64,000 nt of DNA, from contig CM063502.1 of NCBI GenBank assembly GCA_032207245.1, positions 65,585,069-65,649,068 on the forward strand, written 5' to 3'. Positions 11,574 to 24,854 of the stretch are shown piece after piece (position 1 is the first letter of the stretch; every line of letters starts with the position of its first letter). This DNA comes from Pardosa pseudoannulata (Eukaryota > Arthropoda > Arachnida > Araneae > Lycosidae). A program made the translations under genes and the position numbers. A model generated the notes under the pieces. That model did no database searches. It was not told the DNA's origin and saw only the letters and a list, made by a program, of their open reading frames with translations.

Positions 11574-13211
11574 GGAAAGTATTTGTATCAAATACATGCT
11601 TTTAAGCAGAGAAATTATTACAGGGAACACAAATTGAAGCCGAATTAATGTGAGAGTTTTCTATGTTAAAGATCAGTTCAATCTCTTACTTGATGAAATA
11701 CATGTTCGAAATTGTGATGAAATTTTGTAATGCGACGCTTAAATATACATTGTAAAAGTTTGGTTGCCTGTTTATTTTCAATGCTTCCGTCCGATATTGT
11801 TTGTTTTTCACCAGTGCTTCCATCTGTTGTCATTAATGAAAACTAAAAGCCTGGCATTGCTCATTCCAAAATTGTTGAATATTTATTTACAGATGAAAAA
11901 TAAAGTAAAAATATTTGTGAATAGTAAGTATTACATTTTGAAATTTATGAACAGATGTAGTATAGGTGATCAGTGACGAAATATGAAACCTTGGGCTTTT
12001 TTTTCCCCTCTTTTGGTGAGATTATAACAAAGGTAAATATCATAAATTTATTTCAAAATTTTTCAAGTGCAATACTTTTGAAAATTTTATTTATTTTTTA
12101 CCTATACATATTTTAGCATTCTTATTTTTTTGTTTGTTTTATATTCTTGTTTATTTATGCTTAAATTACAGAATCTTTGATTGCCTACAGCAAAACAGTC
12201 ACCAATGAGGATACGGCAACAATAATTTTAGTTTAATGTCTATTTTGTTGGCGAAGTTTCTTGGCGTTTCAGCGACATTCTTCTGTTAAAAGGGTGAACA
12301 AGGATAATTGTAATGTTATTTCAATGTATGTACTCACAAATAAATCTGTTAATATTTATTCCAAAGATTCATTTCATACATATATACATAGAAAACACAC
12401 GCAGGTTCTTTTGTAAAAGTTTGTTAGCCTGTTTATTTCCGATGCTTCCGTCCCATACATCATAATTGCTGGTCTTTTACTGGTGCTGTCATCTGTCGTC
12501 AGGAATAAAAACTAAAAGCCTGGCGTTGCTAGTTCAACCATTGTTGATTATTTATAGATAAAAAAGAAATAAAAATAATTGTGAGTATTTAGTATTATAT
12601 TTTGAAATTTATAAACAAATGTAGAATAGGTGCCCAGTGACCAGATTCGAAACCTTGGGCTTTTTTTTTTTTTTAACTATTTTGGCTTTTTTATATATTT
12701 ATTATTTTTTTATCTTTATTTATGCCTACATTACAGACTCTTTGGCTGCCTAGAGAACAGTCGCCAATGAGGATTTATACTACAATTTGATATGGATGCT
12801 GTCGCAGGTTCAAATATTAAATATAAAAAAAATAAGTAAAATCACAAGGCTGAAATCAAAATAAGCGAGTACGCCGTCAATGTTGTAGTTTAATATCTAT
12901 TCTGCTAACGTGTTTCTTGGGGTATTTGACGAAATTCTTTTGTAATGTTGTTTAAATGATTGGTATATACGCACAAATATGACTGTTAATATTTATTCCT
13001 ATTATAGCCTCTGGGGGTGGCAGGGCAAACCTATAGGTCTTCTCCTTGGACCCTGCTTCAAAATGATGAGCACCTACTTGAACATAAGTCATACTTTCAC
13101 CCTTGAGTTGCTCGTCAAAACAAAAGAGGCGACCCTTTTCCTTAATATGAGTAGCGTAAGGCTCAATCGTGCTTGTTTTGACCAAGTGACATATGCAACA
13201 ACAACAATTAA

Positions 13212-13781
13212 ATGAGAAAAATTGTTTTCATAGGTGTCACACTTCTCAGTGAGCACATTAAAGACCTGAAGGGTACTGACCACGACGTGACAATCTACGT
13301 CCAGGACAAGGAATTTCGAGCCCATAGAAACATTCTTTCCATTCGTTCTCCCGTCTTTGCCATGATGTTCTCCCATGACACCAAAGAAAGCATCACCAGT
13401 ACAATCAACATCGAAGACTGCGACCCAGAATCCTTTGACGCGTTTCTGACTTACATGTATACTGGAAGGGCAGAAAACGTCACATCCAACAACGCCCTCC
13501 AACTGTATTACACTGCCGACAAGTACGATTTTCTGGGACTGAAGGAGGTGTGTCTGAACCTCCTGAAAACATCCATGTCTGTGGAGTCGATATGCAGTGT
13601 CATCCTCCTGGCAGCAAAGCACCAGGAGAAGGAGTTACTCGACGTGACAACGGAATTCTTTGCTCGGAATGTCAAGAAAATACTCGTAACTGTCGGTTGG
13701 CAAAATTTCATGAAACACAATCCAGTGCAGGCAAATGAACTCTATATCAAAAGTGTGGAGATCCTGTTTCCCGAACACTGA
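13212..13781 (+). CDS. BTB-BACK cassette of U6, frame restored by the same 8-bp deletion as U4
   Basis: 189 codons from ATG, starting MRKIVFIGVTLLSEHIKDLKG. It carries the same 8-bp deletion as U4 and differs from the U4 protein at one residue I can see (Ile instead of Val in SVILLAAKH, shared with U5). U4 and U6 are not adjacent: U5, between them, lacks the deletion. That arrangement suggests duplication of a two-unit block or conversion between units. BTB and BACK motifs are intact. Confidence 0.75.
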   Translation: MRKIVFIGVTLLSEHIKDLKGTDHDVTIYVQDKEFRAHRNILSIRSPVFAMMFSHDTKESITSTINIEDCDPESFDAFLTYMYTGRAENVTSNNALQLYYTADKYDFLGLKEVCLNLLKTSMSVESICSVILLAAKHQEKELLDVTTEFFARNVKKILVTVGWQNFMKHNPVQANELYIKSVEILFPEH

Positions 13782-15479
13782 GGAAAGTATTTGTATCAAA
13801 TACATGCTTTTAAGCAGAGAAATTATTACAGGGAACACAAATTGAAGCCGAATTAATGTGAGAGTTTTCTATGTTAAAGATCAGTTCAATCTCTTACTTG
13901 ATGAAATACATGTTCGAAATTGTGATGAAATTTTGTAATGCGACGCTTAAATATACATTGTAAAAGTTTGGTTGCCTGTTTATTTTCAATGCTTCCGTCC
14001 GATATTCTTTGTTTTTCACCAGTGCTTCTATCTGTTGTCATTAATGAAAACTAAAAGCCTGGCATTGCTAATTCCAAAATTGTTGAATATTTATTTACAG
14101 ATGAAAAATAAAGTAAAAATATTTGTGAATAGTTAGTATTACATTTTGAAATTTATGAACAGATGTAGTATAGGTGCTCAGTGACGAAATATGAAACCTT
14201 GGGCTTTTTTCCCCTCTTTTGGTGAGATTATAACAAAGGTAAATATCATAAATTTATTTCAATATTTTTCAAGTGCAATACGTTTGAAAATTTTATTTTT
14301 TTTTTACCTATACATATTTTAGCATTCTTATTTTTTTGTTTGTTTTATATTCTTGTTTATTTATGCTTAAATTACAGAATCTTTGATTGCCTACAGCAAA
14401 ACAGTCACCAATGAGGATACGGCAACAATATTTTACTTTAATGTCTATTTTGTTGGCAAAGTTTCTTGGCGTTTCAGCGACATTCTTCTGTTAAAAGGGT
14501 GAACAAGGATAATTGTAATGTTATTTCAATGTATGTACTCACAAATAAATCTGTTAATATTTATTCCAAAGATTCATTTCATACATATATACATAGAAAA
14601 CACACGCAGGTTCTTTTGTAAAAGTTTGTTAGCCTGTTTATTTCCGATGCTTCCGTCCCATACATCATAATTTCTTGTCTTTTACTGGTGCTGTCATCTG
14701 TCGTCAGGAATAAAAACTAAAAGCCTGGCGTTGCTAGTTCAACCATTGTTGATTATTTATAGATAAAAAAGAAATAAAAATAATTGTGAGTATTTAGTAT
14801 TATATTTTGAAATTTATAAACAAATGTATTATAGGTGCCCAGTGACCAGATTTGAAACCTTGGGCTTTTTTTTTTTTTTAACTATTTTGGCTTTTTTATC
14901 TATTTATTATTTTTTTATCTTTATTTATGCCTACATTACAGACTCTTTGGCTGCCTAGAGAACAGTCGCCAATGAGGATTTATACTACAATTTGATATAG
15001 ATGCTGTCGCAGGTTCAAATATTAAATATAAAAAAAAATAAGTAAAATCACAAGGCTGAAATCAAAATAAGTGAGTACGCCGTCAATGTTGTAGTTTAAT
15101 ATCTATTCTGCTAACGTGTTTCTTGGGGTATTTGACGAAATTCTTTTGTAATGTTGTTTAAATGATTGGTATATACGCACAAATATGACTGTTAATATTT
15201 ATTCCTATTATAGCCTCTGGGGGTGGCAGGGCAAACCTATAGGTCTTCTCCTTGGCCCCTGCTTCAAAATGATGAGCACCTACTTGAACATAAGTCATAC
15301 TTTCACCCTTGAGTTGCTCGTCAAAACAAAAGAGGCGACCCTTTTCCTTAATATGAGTAGCGTAAGGCTCAATCGTGCTTGTTTTGACCAAGTGGTATAT
15401 GCAACAACAACAATTAAATGAGAAAAATTGTTTTCATAGGTGTCATACTTCTCAGTGAGCACATTAAAGACCTGTTGAC

Positions 15480-15995
15480 TTGAAGGGTACTGACCACGAC
15501 GTGACAATCAACGTCCAGGACAAGGAATTTCGAGCCCATAGAAACATTCTTTCCATTCGTTCTCCCGTCTTTGCCATGATGTTCTCCGATGACACCAAAG
15601 AAAGCATCACCAGTACAATCAACATCGAAGACTGCGACCCAGAATCCTTTGACGCGTTTCTGACTTACATGTACACTGGAAGGGCAGAAAACGTCACATC
15701 CAACAATGCCCTCCAACTGTATTACACTGCCGACAAGTACGATTTTCTGGGACTGAAGGAGGTGTGTCTGAACTTCCTGAAAACATCCATGTCTGTGGAG
15801 TCGATATGCAGTGTCGTCCTCCTGGCAGCAAAGCACCAGGAGAAGGAGTTACTCGACGTGGCAACGGAATTCTTTGCTCGGAATGTCAAGAAAATACTCG
15901 TAACTGTCGGTTGGCAAAATTTCATGAAACAGAATCCAGTGCAGGCAAATGAACTCTATATCAAAAGTGTGGAGATCCTGTTTCCCGAACACTGA
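15480..15995 (+). CDS. BTB-BACK cassette of U7 (open, no upstream ATG)
   Basis: 171 codons beginning at TTG. Variants: Asn for Tyr in the first strand (TINVQ), Asp for His in MMFSDDTKE, and Phe for Leu in CLNFLKTS. The first two are shared with U8. The start half LLSEHIKDLLT is out of frame. The BTB core motifs AHRNIL, RSPVFAMMF and YMYTG are intact. Confidence 0.7.
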   Translation: MKGTDHDVTINVQDKEFRAHRNILSIRSPVFAMMFSDDTKESITSTINIEDCDPESFDAFLTYMYTGRAENVTSNNALQLYYTADKYDFLGLKEVCLNFLKTSMSVESICSVVLLAAKHQEKELLDVATEFFARNVKKILVTVGWQNFMKQNPVQANELYIKSVEILFPEH

Positions 15996-16602
15996 GGAAA
16001 GTATTTGTATCAAATACATGCTTTTAAGCAGAGAAATTATTACAGGGAACACAAATTGAAGCCGAATTAATGTGAGAGTTTTCTATGTTAAAGATCAGTT
16101 CAATCTCTTACTTGATGAAATACATGTTCGAAATTGTGATGAAATTTTGTAATGCGACGCTTAAATATACATTGTAAAAGTTTGGTTGCCTGTTTATTTT
16201 CAATGCTTCCGTCCGATATTGTTTGTTTTTCACCAGTGCTTCCATCTGTTGTCATTAATGAAAACTAAAAGCCTGGCATTGCTAATTCCACCATTGTTGA
16301 ATATTTATTTACAGATGAAAAATAAAGTAAAAATATTTGTGAATAGTTAGTATTACATTTTGAAATTTATGAACAGATGTAGTATAGGTGCTCAGTGACG
16401 AAATATGAAACCTTGGGCTTTTTTCCCCTCTTTTGGTGAGATTATAACAAAGGTAAATATCATAAATTTATTTCAAAATTTTTCAAGTGAATACTTTTGA
16501 AAATTTTATTTTTTTTTTACCTATACATATTTTAGCATTCTTATTTTTTTGTTTGTTTTATATTCTTGTTTATTTATGCTTAAATTACAGAATCTTTGAT
16601 TG

Positions 16603-16795
16603 ATGTTCTTACAATCTCTTACTTGATGAAGGAATAATTACCTTTTATGTCAGTTGATGGCAGTCCTTACATTCTAAATTTTCATTCTCATGTACTTCTG
16701 TATTATTTAGGGATTCTGTTTGCACAGCACAGCTCTTGAATTTCAAGCCTGCAGAGAGATACCATAAAAAAGTAATTTCAAAAGATGTAAAACAC
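16603..16795. other. U8-specific 193-bp replacement segment
   Basis: In U8 the end of block A is replaced by unrelated sequence. Up to tttgattg and from catatatacatag onward the unit is normal, but the 193 bp between bear no resemblance to the 194-bp segment at the same place in U9 (18820-19013). The inserted sequence includes caatctcttacttgatgaa, a string that also occurs in the 3' tail of the normal unit. No terminal repeat or target duplication is visible. Confidence 0.8.
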
Positions 16796-17690
16796 CATAT
16801 ATACATAGAAAACACACGCAGGTTCTTTTGTAAAAGTTTGTTAGCCTGTTTATTTCCGATGCTTCCGTCCCATACATCATAATTGCTGGTCTTTTACTGG
16901 TGCTGTCATCTGTCGTCAGGAATAAAAACTAAAAGCCTGGCGTTGCTAGTTCAACCATTGTTGATTATTTATAGATAAAAAAGAAATAAAAATAATTGTG
17001 AGTATTTAGTATTATATTTTGAAATTTATAAACAAATGTAGAATAGGTGCCCAGTGACCAGATTTGAAACCTTGGGCTTTTTTTTTTTTTAACTATTTTG
17101 GCTTTTTTATCTATTTATTATTTTTTTATCTTTATTTATGCCTACATTACAGACTCTTTGGCTGCCTAGAGAACAGTCACCAATGAGGATTTATACTACA
17201 ATTTGATATAGATGCTGTCGCAGGTTCAAATATTAAATATAAAAAAATATAAGTAAAATCACAAGGCTGAAATCAAAATAAGTGAGTACGCCGTCAATGT
17301 TGTAGTTTAATATCTATTCTGCTAACGTGTTTCTTGGGGTATTTGACGAAATTCTTTTGTAATGTTGTTTAAATGATTGGTATATACGCACAAATATGAC
17401 TGTTAATATTTATTCCTATTATAGCCTCTGGGGGTGGCAGGGCAAACCTATAGGTCTTCTCCTTGGCCCCTGCTTCAAAATGATGAGCACCTACTTGAAC
17501 ATAAGTCATACTTTCACCCTTGAGTTGCTCGTCAAAACAAAAGAGGCGACCCTTTTCCTTAATATGAGTAGCGTAAGGCTCAATCGTGCTTGTTTTGACC
17601 AAGTGGCATATGCAACAACAACAATTAAATGAGAAAAATTGTTTTCATAGGTGTCATACTTCTCAGTGAGCACATTAAAGACCTGTTGAC

Positions 17691-18208
17691 TTGAAGGGTA
17701 CTGACCACGACGTGACAATCAACGTCCAGGACAAGGAATTTCGAGCCCATAGAAACATTCTTTCCATTCGTTCTCCCGTCTTTGCCATGATGTTCTCCGA
17801 TGACACCAAAGAAAGCATCACCAGTACAATCAACATCGAAGACTGCGACCCAGAATCCTTTGACGCGTTTCTGACTTACATGTACACTGGGAAGGGCAGA
17901 AAACGTCACATCCAACAACGCCCTCCAACTGTATTACACTTGCCGACAAGTACGATTTTCTGGGACTGAAGGAGGTGTGTCTGAACCTCCTGAAAACATC
18001 CATGTCTGTGGAGTCGATATGCAGTGTCGTCCTCCTGGCAGCAAAGCACCAGGAGAAGGAGTTACTCGACGTGGCAACGGAATTCTTTGCTCGGAATGTC
18101 AAGAAAATACTCGTAACTGTCGGTTGGCAAAATTTCATGAAACAGAATCCAGTGCAGGCAAATGAACTCTATATCAAAAGTGTGGAGATCCTGTTTCCCG
18201 AACACTGA
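17691..18208 (+). pseudogene. BTB-BACK cassette of U8, two frameshifts
   Basis: Similar to the U7 copy (TINVQ, MMFSDDTKE) but broken by two 1-nt insertions: an extra g in acactgggaagg near 17890 and an extra t in acacttgccg near 17940. The frame is lost after YMYTG and a downstream frame resumes at 17975 (CLNLLKTSM) to the normal end. The two insertions do not restore each other. A 193-bp segment upstream in the same unit is also unusual. This is a non-functional copy. Confidence 0.8.
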
Positions 18209-19848
18209 GGAAAGTATTTGTATCAAATACATGCTTTTAAGCAGAGAAATTATTACAGGGAACACAAATTGAAGCCGAATTAATGTGAGAGTTTTCTATG
18301 TTAAAGATCAGTTCAATCTCTTACTTGATGAAATACATGTTCGAAATTGTGATGAAATTTTGTAATGCGACGCTTAAATATACATTGTAAAAGTTTGGTT
18401 GCCTGTTTATTTTCAATGCTTCCGTCCGATATTGTTTGTTTTTCACCAGTGCTTCCATCTGTTGTCATTAATGAAAACTAAAAGCCTGGCATTGCTAATT
18501 CCAAATTGTTGAATATTTATTTACAGATGAAAAATAAAGTAAAAATATTTGTGAATAGTTAGTATTACATTTTGAAATTTATGAACAGATGTAGTATAGG
18601 TGCTCAGTGACGAAATATGAAACCTTGGGCTTTTTTTCCCCTCTTTTGGTGAGATTATAACAAAGGTAAATATCATAAATTTATTTCAAAATTTTTCAAG
18701 TGCAATACTTTTGAAAATTTTATTATTTTTTTTTTACCTATACATATTTTAGCATTCTTATTTTTTTGTTTGTTTTATATTCTTGTTTATTTATGCTTAA
18801 ATTACAGAATCTTTGATTGCCTACAGCAAAACAGTCACCAATGAGGATACGGCAACAATATTTTAGTTTAATGTCTATTTTGTTGGCGAAGTTTCTTGGC
18901 GTTTCAGCGACATTCTTCTGTTAAAAGGGTGAACAAGGATAATTGTAATGTTATTTCAATGTATGTACTCACAAATAAATCTGTTAATATTTATTCCAAA
19001 GATTCATTTCATACATATATACATAGAAAAACACACGCAGGTTCTTTTGTAAAAGTTTGTTAGCCTGTTTATTTCCGATGCTTCCGTCCCATACATCATA
19101 ATTGCTGGTCTTTTACTGGTGCTGTCATCTGTCGTCAGGAATAAAAACCAAAAAGCCTGGCGTTGCTAGTTCAACCATTGTTGATTATTTATAGATAAAA
19201 AAGAAATAAAAATAATTGTGAGTATTTAGTATTATATTTTGAAATTTATAAACAAATGTAGAATAGGTGCCCAGTGACCAGATTTGAAACCTTGGGCTTT
19301 TTTTTTTTTTAACTATTTTGGCTTTTTTATCTATTTATTATTTTTTTATCTTTATTTATGCCTACATTACAGACTCTTTGGCTGCCTAGAGAACAGTCAC
19401 CAATGAGGATTTATACTACAATTTGATATAGATGCTGTCGCAGGTTCAAATATTAAATATAAAAAAATATAAGTAAAATCACAAGGCTGAAATCAAAATA
19501 AGTGAGTACGCCGTCAATGTTGTAGTTTAATATCTATTCTGCTAACGTGTTTCTTGGGGTATTTGACGAAATTCTTTTGTAATGTTGTTTAAATGATTGG
19601 TATATACGCACAAATATGACTGTTAATATTTATTCCTATTATAGCCTCTGGGGGTGGCAGGGCAAACCTATAGGTCTTCTCCTTGGCCCCTGCTTCAAAA
19701 TGATGAGCACCTACTTGAACATAAGTCATACTTTCACCCTTGAGTTGCTCGTCAAAACAAAAGAGGCGACCCTTTTCCTTAATATGAGTAGCGTAAGGCT
19801 CAATCGTGCTTGTTTTGACCAAGTGACATATGCAACAACAACAATTAA

Positions 19849-20427
19849 ATGAGAAAAATTGTTTTCATAGGTGTCACACTTCTCAGTGAGCACATTAAAA
19901 GACCTGTTGACTTGAAGGGTACTGACCACGACGTGACAATCTACGTCCAGGACAAGGAATTTCGAGCCCATAGAAACATTCTTTCCATTCGTTCTCCCGT
20001 CTTTGCCATGATGTTCTCCCATGACACCAAAGAAAGCATCACCAGTACAATCAACATCGAAGACTGCGACCCAGAATCCTTTGACGCGTTTCTGACTTAC
20101 ATGTACACTGGAAGGGCAGAAAACGTCACATCCAACAACGCCCTCCAACTGTATTACACTGCCGACAAGTACGATTTTCTGGGACTGAAGGAGGTGTGTC
20201 TGAACCTCCTGAAAACATCCATGTCTGTGGAGTCGATATGCAGTGTCGTCCTCCTGGCAGCAAAGCACCAGGAGAAGGAGCTACTCGACGTGGCAACGGA
20301 ATTCTTTGCTCGGAATGTCAAGAAAATACTCGTAACTGTCGGTTGGCAAAATTTCATGAAACAGAATCCAGTGCAGGCAAATGAACTCTATATCAAAAGT
20401 GTGGAGATCCTGTTTCCCGAACACTGA
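19849..20427 (+). CDS. BTB-BACK cassette of U9, reading frame restored by 1-nt insertion
   Basis: 192 codons from ATG. An additional A in the run after CACATT (ATTAAAAGACC instead of ATTAAAGACC, near 19896) puts the LLSEHIK half in frame with the BTB core, giving the junction EHIKRPVDLKGTDHD. This is a different repair from the 8-bp deletion in U4 and U6. The BTB motifs are consensus-like (DVTIYVQ, RSPVFAMMF) and the BACK part is intact. Among the eleven copies this and U10 look most like translatable genes, although the MATH domain of the family is absent. Confidence 0.78.
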   Translation: MRKIVFIGVTLLSEHIKRPVDLKGTDHDVTIYVQDKEFRAHRNILSIRSPVFAMMFSHDTKESITSTINIEDCDPESFDAFLTYMYTGRAENVTSNNALQLYYTADKYDFLGLKEVCLNLLKTSMSVESICSVVLLAAKHQEKELLDVATEFFARNVKKILVTVGWQNFMKQNPVQANELYIKSVEILFPEH

Positions 20428-22060
20428 GGAAAGTATTTGTATCAAATACATGCTTTTAAGCAGAGAAATTATTACAGGGAACACAAATTGAAGCCGAATT
20501 AATGTGAGAGTTTTCTATGTTAAAGATCAGTTCAATCTCTTACTTGATGAAATTCATGTTCGAAATTGTGATGAAATTTTGTAATGCGACGCTTAAATAC
20601 ATTGTAAAAGTTTGGTTGCCTGTTTATTTTCAATGCTTCCGTCCGATATTGTTTGTTTTTCACCAGTGCTTCCATCTGTTGTCATTAATGAAAACTAAAA
20701 GCCTGGCATTGCTAATTCCACCATTGTTGAATATTTATTTACAGATGAAAAATAAAGTAAAAATATTTGTGAATAGTTAGTATTACATTTTGAAATTTAT
20801 GAACAGATGTAGTATAGGTGCTCAGTGACGAAATATGAAACCTTGGGCTTTTTTCCCCTCTTTTGGTGAGATTATAACAAAGGTAAATATCATAAATTTA
20901 TTTCAAAATTTTTCAAGTGAATACTTTTGAAAATTTTATTTTTTTTTTACCTATACATATTTTAGCATTCTTATTTTTTTGTTTGTTTTATATTCTTGTT
21001 TATTTATGCTTAAATTACAGAATCTTTGATTGCCTACAGCAAAACAGTCACCAATGAGGATACGGCAACAATATTTTAGTTTAATGTCTATTTTGTTGGC
21101 AAAGTTTCTTGGCGTTTCAGCGACATTCTTCTGTTAAAAGGGTGAACAAGGATAATTGTAATGTTATTTCAATGTATGTACTCACAAATAAATCTGTTAA
21201 TATTTATTCCAAAGATTCATTTCATACATATATACATAGAAAACACACGCAGGTTCTTTTGTAAAAGTTTGTTAGCCTGTTTATTTCCGATGCTTCCGTC
21301 CCATACATCATAATTGCTGGTCTTTTACTGGTGCTGTCATCTGTCGTCAGGAATAAAAACCAAAAGCCTGGCGTTGCTAGTTCAACCATTGTTGATTATT
21401 TATAGATAAAAAAGAAATAAAAATAATTGTGAGTATTTAGTATTATATTTTGAAATTTATAAACAAATGTAGAATAGGTGCCCAGTGACCAGATTCGAAA
21501 CCTTGGGCTTTTTTTTTTTTTAACTATTTTGGCTTTTTTATCTATTTATTATTTTTTTATCTTTATTTATGCCTACATTACAGACTCTTTGGCTGCCTAG
21601 AGAACAGTCGCCAATGAGGATTTATACTACAATTTGATACAGATACTTTCGCAGGTTCAAATATTAAATATAAAAAAAAAATAAGTAAAATCACAAGGCT
21701 GAAATCAAAATAAGTGAGTACGCCGTCAATGTTGTAGTTTAATATCTATTCTGCTAACGTGTTTCTTGGGGTATTTGACGAAATTCTTTTGTAATGTTGT
21801 TTAAATGATTGGTATATACGCACAAATATGACTGTTAATATTTATTCCTATTATAGCCTCTGGGGGTGGCAGGGCAAACCTATAGGTCTTCTCCTTGGCC
21901 CCTGCTTAAAAATGATGAGCACCTACTTGAACATAAGTCATACTTTCACCCTTGAGTTGCTCGTCAAAACAAAAGAGGCGACCCTTTTCCTTAATATGAG
22001 TAGCGTAAGGCTCAATCGTGCTTGTTTTGACCAAGTGGCATTTGCAACAACAACAATTAA

Positions 22061-22639
22061 ATGAGAAAAATTGTTTTCATAGGTGTCACACTTCTCAGTG
22101 AGCACATTAAAAGACCTGTTGACTTGAAGGGTACTGACCACGACGTGACAATCTACGTCCAGGACAAGGAATTTCGAGCCCATAGAAACATTCTTTCCAT
22201 TCGTTCTCCCATCTTTGCCATGATGTTCTCCCATGACACCAAAGAAAGCATCACCAGTACAATCAACATCGAAGACTGCGACCCAGAATCCTTTGACGCG
22301 TTTCTGACTTACATGTACACTGGAAGGGCAGAAAACGTCACATCCAACAATGCCCTCCAACTGTATTACACTGCCGACAAGTACGATTTTCTGGGACTGA
22401 AGGAGGTGTGTCTGAACTTCCTGAAAACATCCATGTCTGTGAAGTCGATATTCAGTGTCGTCCTCCTGGCAGCAAAGCACCAGGAGAAGGAGCTACTCGA
22501 CGTGGCAACGGAATTCTTTGCTCGGAATGTCAAGAAAATACTCGTAACTGTCGGTTGGCAAAATTTCATGAAACAGAATCCAGTGCAGGCAAATGAACTC
22601 TATATCAAAAGTGTGGAGATCCTGTTTCCCGAACACTGA
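22061..22639 (+). CDS. BTB-BACK cassette of U10, frame restored by 1-nt insertion
   Basis: 192 codons from ATG with the same extra A as U9. Changes relative to U9 include Ile for Val in RSPIFAMMF (shared with U11), Phe for Leu in CLNFLKTS (shared with U7), and MSVKSIFSV for MSVESICSV (unique). BTB and BACK regions are full length. The unit also carries the nonsense change in the opposite-strand 77-codon frame that U2 has, although U2 and U10 are far apart in the array. Confidence 0.75.
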   Translation: MRKIVFIGVTLLSEHIKRPVDLKGTDHDVTIYVQDKEFRAHRNILSIRSPIFAMMFSHDTKESITSTINIEDCDPESFDAFLTYMYTGRAENVTSNNALQLYYTADKYDFLGLKEVCLNFLKTSMSVKSIFSVVLLAAKHQEKELLDVATEFFARNVKKILVTVGWQNFMKQNPVQANELYIKSVEILFPEH

Positions 22640-24274
22640 GGAAAGTATTTGTATCAAATACATGCTTTTAAGCAGAGAAATTATTACAGGGAACACAAAT
22701 TGAAGCCGAATTAATGTGAGAGTTTTCTATGTTAAAGATCAGTTCAATCTCTTACTTGATGAAATTCATGTTCGAAATTGTGATGAAATTTTGTAATGCG
22801 ACGCTTAAATATACATTGTAAAAGTTTGGTTGCCTGTTTATTTTCAATGCTTCCGTCCGATATTGTTTGTTTTTCACCAGTGCTTCCATCTGTTGTCATT
22901 AATGAAAACTAAAAGCCTGGCATTGCTAATTCCACCATTGTTGAATATTTATTTACAGATGAAAAATAAAGTAAAAATATTTGTGAATAGTTAGTATTAC
23001 ATTTTGAAATTTATGAACAGATGTAGTATAGGTGCTCAGTGACGAAATATGAAACCTTGGTTTTTTTCCCCTCTTTTGGTGAGATTATAACAAAGGTAAA
23101 TATCATAAATTTATTTCAAAATTTTTCAAGTGAATACTTTTGAAAATTTTATTTATTTTTTACCTATACATATTTTAGCATTCTTATTTTTTTGTTTGTT
23201 TTATATTCTTGTTTATTTATGCTTAAATTACAGAATCTTTGATTGCCTACAGCAAAACAGTCACCAATGAGGATACGGCAACAATATTTTACTTTAATGT
23301 CTATTTTGTTGGCAAAGTTTCTTGGCGTTTCAGCGACATTCTTCTGTTAAAAGGGTGAACAAGGATAATTGTAATGTTATTTCAATGTATGTACTCACAA
23401 ATAAATCTGTTAATATTTATTCCAAAGATTCATTTCATACATATATACATAGAAAACACACGCAGGTTCTTTTGTAAAAGTTTGTTAGCCTTTTTATTTT
23501 CGATGCTTCTGTCCCATACATCATAATTGCTGGTCTTTTACTGGTGCTGCCATCTATCATCAGGACTAGAAACTAAAAGCCTGGCGTTGCTAGTTCAACC
23601 ATTGTTGATTATTTATAGATAAAAAAGAAATAAAAATAATTGTGAGTATTTAGTATTATATTTTGAAATTTATAAACAAATGTAGAATAGGTGCCCAGTG
23701 ACCAGATTTGAAACCTTGGGCTTTTTTTTTTTTTAACTATTTTGGCTTTTTTATCTATTTATTATTTTTTTATCTTTATTTATTCCTACATTACAGACTT
23801 TTTGGCTGCCTAGAGAACAGTCGCCAATGAGGATTTGTAATACAATTTGATAGAGATGCTGTCGCAGGTTCAAATATTAAATATAAAAAAAAAATAAGTA
23901 AAATCACAAGGCTGAAATCAAAATAAGTGAGTACGCCGTCAATGTTGTAGTTTTAATATCTATTCTGCTAACGTGTTTCTTGGGGTATTTGACGAAATTC
24001 TTTTGTAATGTTGTTTAAATGATTGGTATATACGCACAAATATGACTGTTAATATTTATTCCTATTATAGCCTCTGGGGGTGGCAGGGCAAACCTATAGG
24101 TCTTCTCCTTGGACCCTGCTTCAAAATGATGAGCACCTACTTGAACATAAGTCATACTTTCACCCTTGAGTTGCTCGTCAAAACAAAAGAGGCGACCCTT
24201 TTCCTTAATATGAGTAGCGTAAGGCTCAATCGTGCTTGTTTTGACCAAGTGGCATTTGCAACAACAACAATTAA

Positions 24275-24854
24275 ATGAGAAAAATTGTTTTCATAGGTGT
24301 CACACTTCTCAGTGAGCACATTAAAAGACCTGTTGACTTGAAGGGTACTGACCACGACATGACAATCTACGTCCAGGACAAGGAATTTCGAGCCCATAGA
24401 AACATTCTTTCCATTCGTTCTCCCATCTTTGCCATGATGTTCTCCCATGACACCAAAGAAAGCATCACCAGTACAATCAACATCGAAGACTGCGACCCAG
24501 AATCCTTTGACGCGTTTCTGACTTACATGTACACTGGAAGGGCAGAAAACGTCACATCCAACAACGCCCTCCAACTGTATTACACTGCCGACAAGTACGA
24601 TTTTCTGGGACTGAAGGAGGTGTGTCTGAACCTCCTGAAAACATCCATGTCTGTGGAGTCGATATGCAGTGTCGTCCTCCTGGCAGCAAAGCACCAGGAG
24701 AAGGAGCTTACTCGACGTGGCAACGGAATTCTTTGCTCGGAATGTCAAGAAAATACTCGTAACTGTCGGTTGGCAAAATTTCATGAAACAGAATCCAGTG
24801 CAGGCAAATGAACTCTATATCAAAAGTGTGGAGATCCTGTTTCCCGAACACTGA
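24275..24854 (+). pseudogene. BTB-BACK cassette of U11, frame restored 5' but frameshifted 3'
   Basis: The copy begins with an ATG and the same extra A as U9 and U10, so the 5' join is open. A 1-nt insertion (gagcttactc instead of gagctactc, near 24708) then shifts the frame inside the BACK region. The shifted frame ends at 24811; the natural C-terminus continues in the other frame to 24854. This is the last unit of the array and similarity ends at 24897. Confidence 0.78.
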
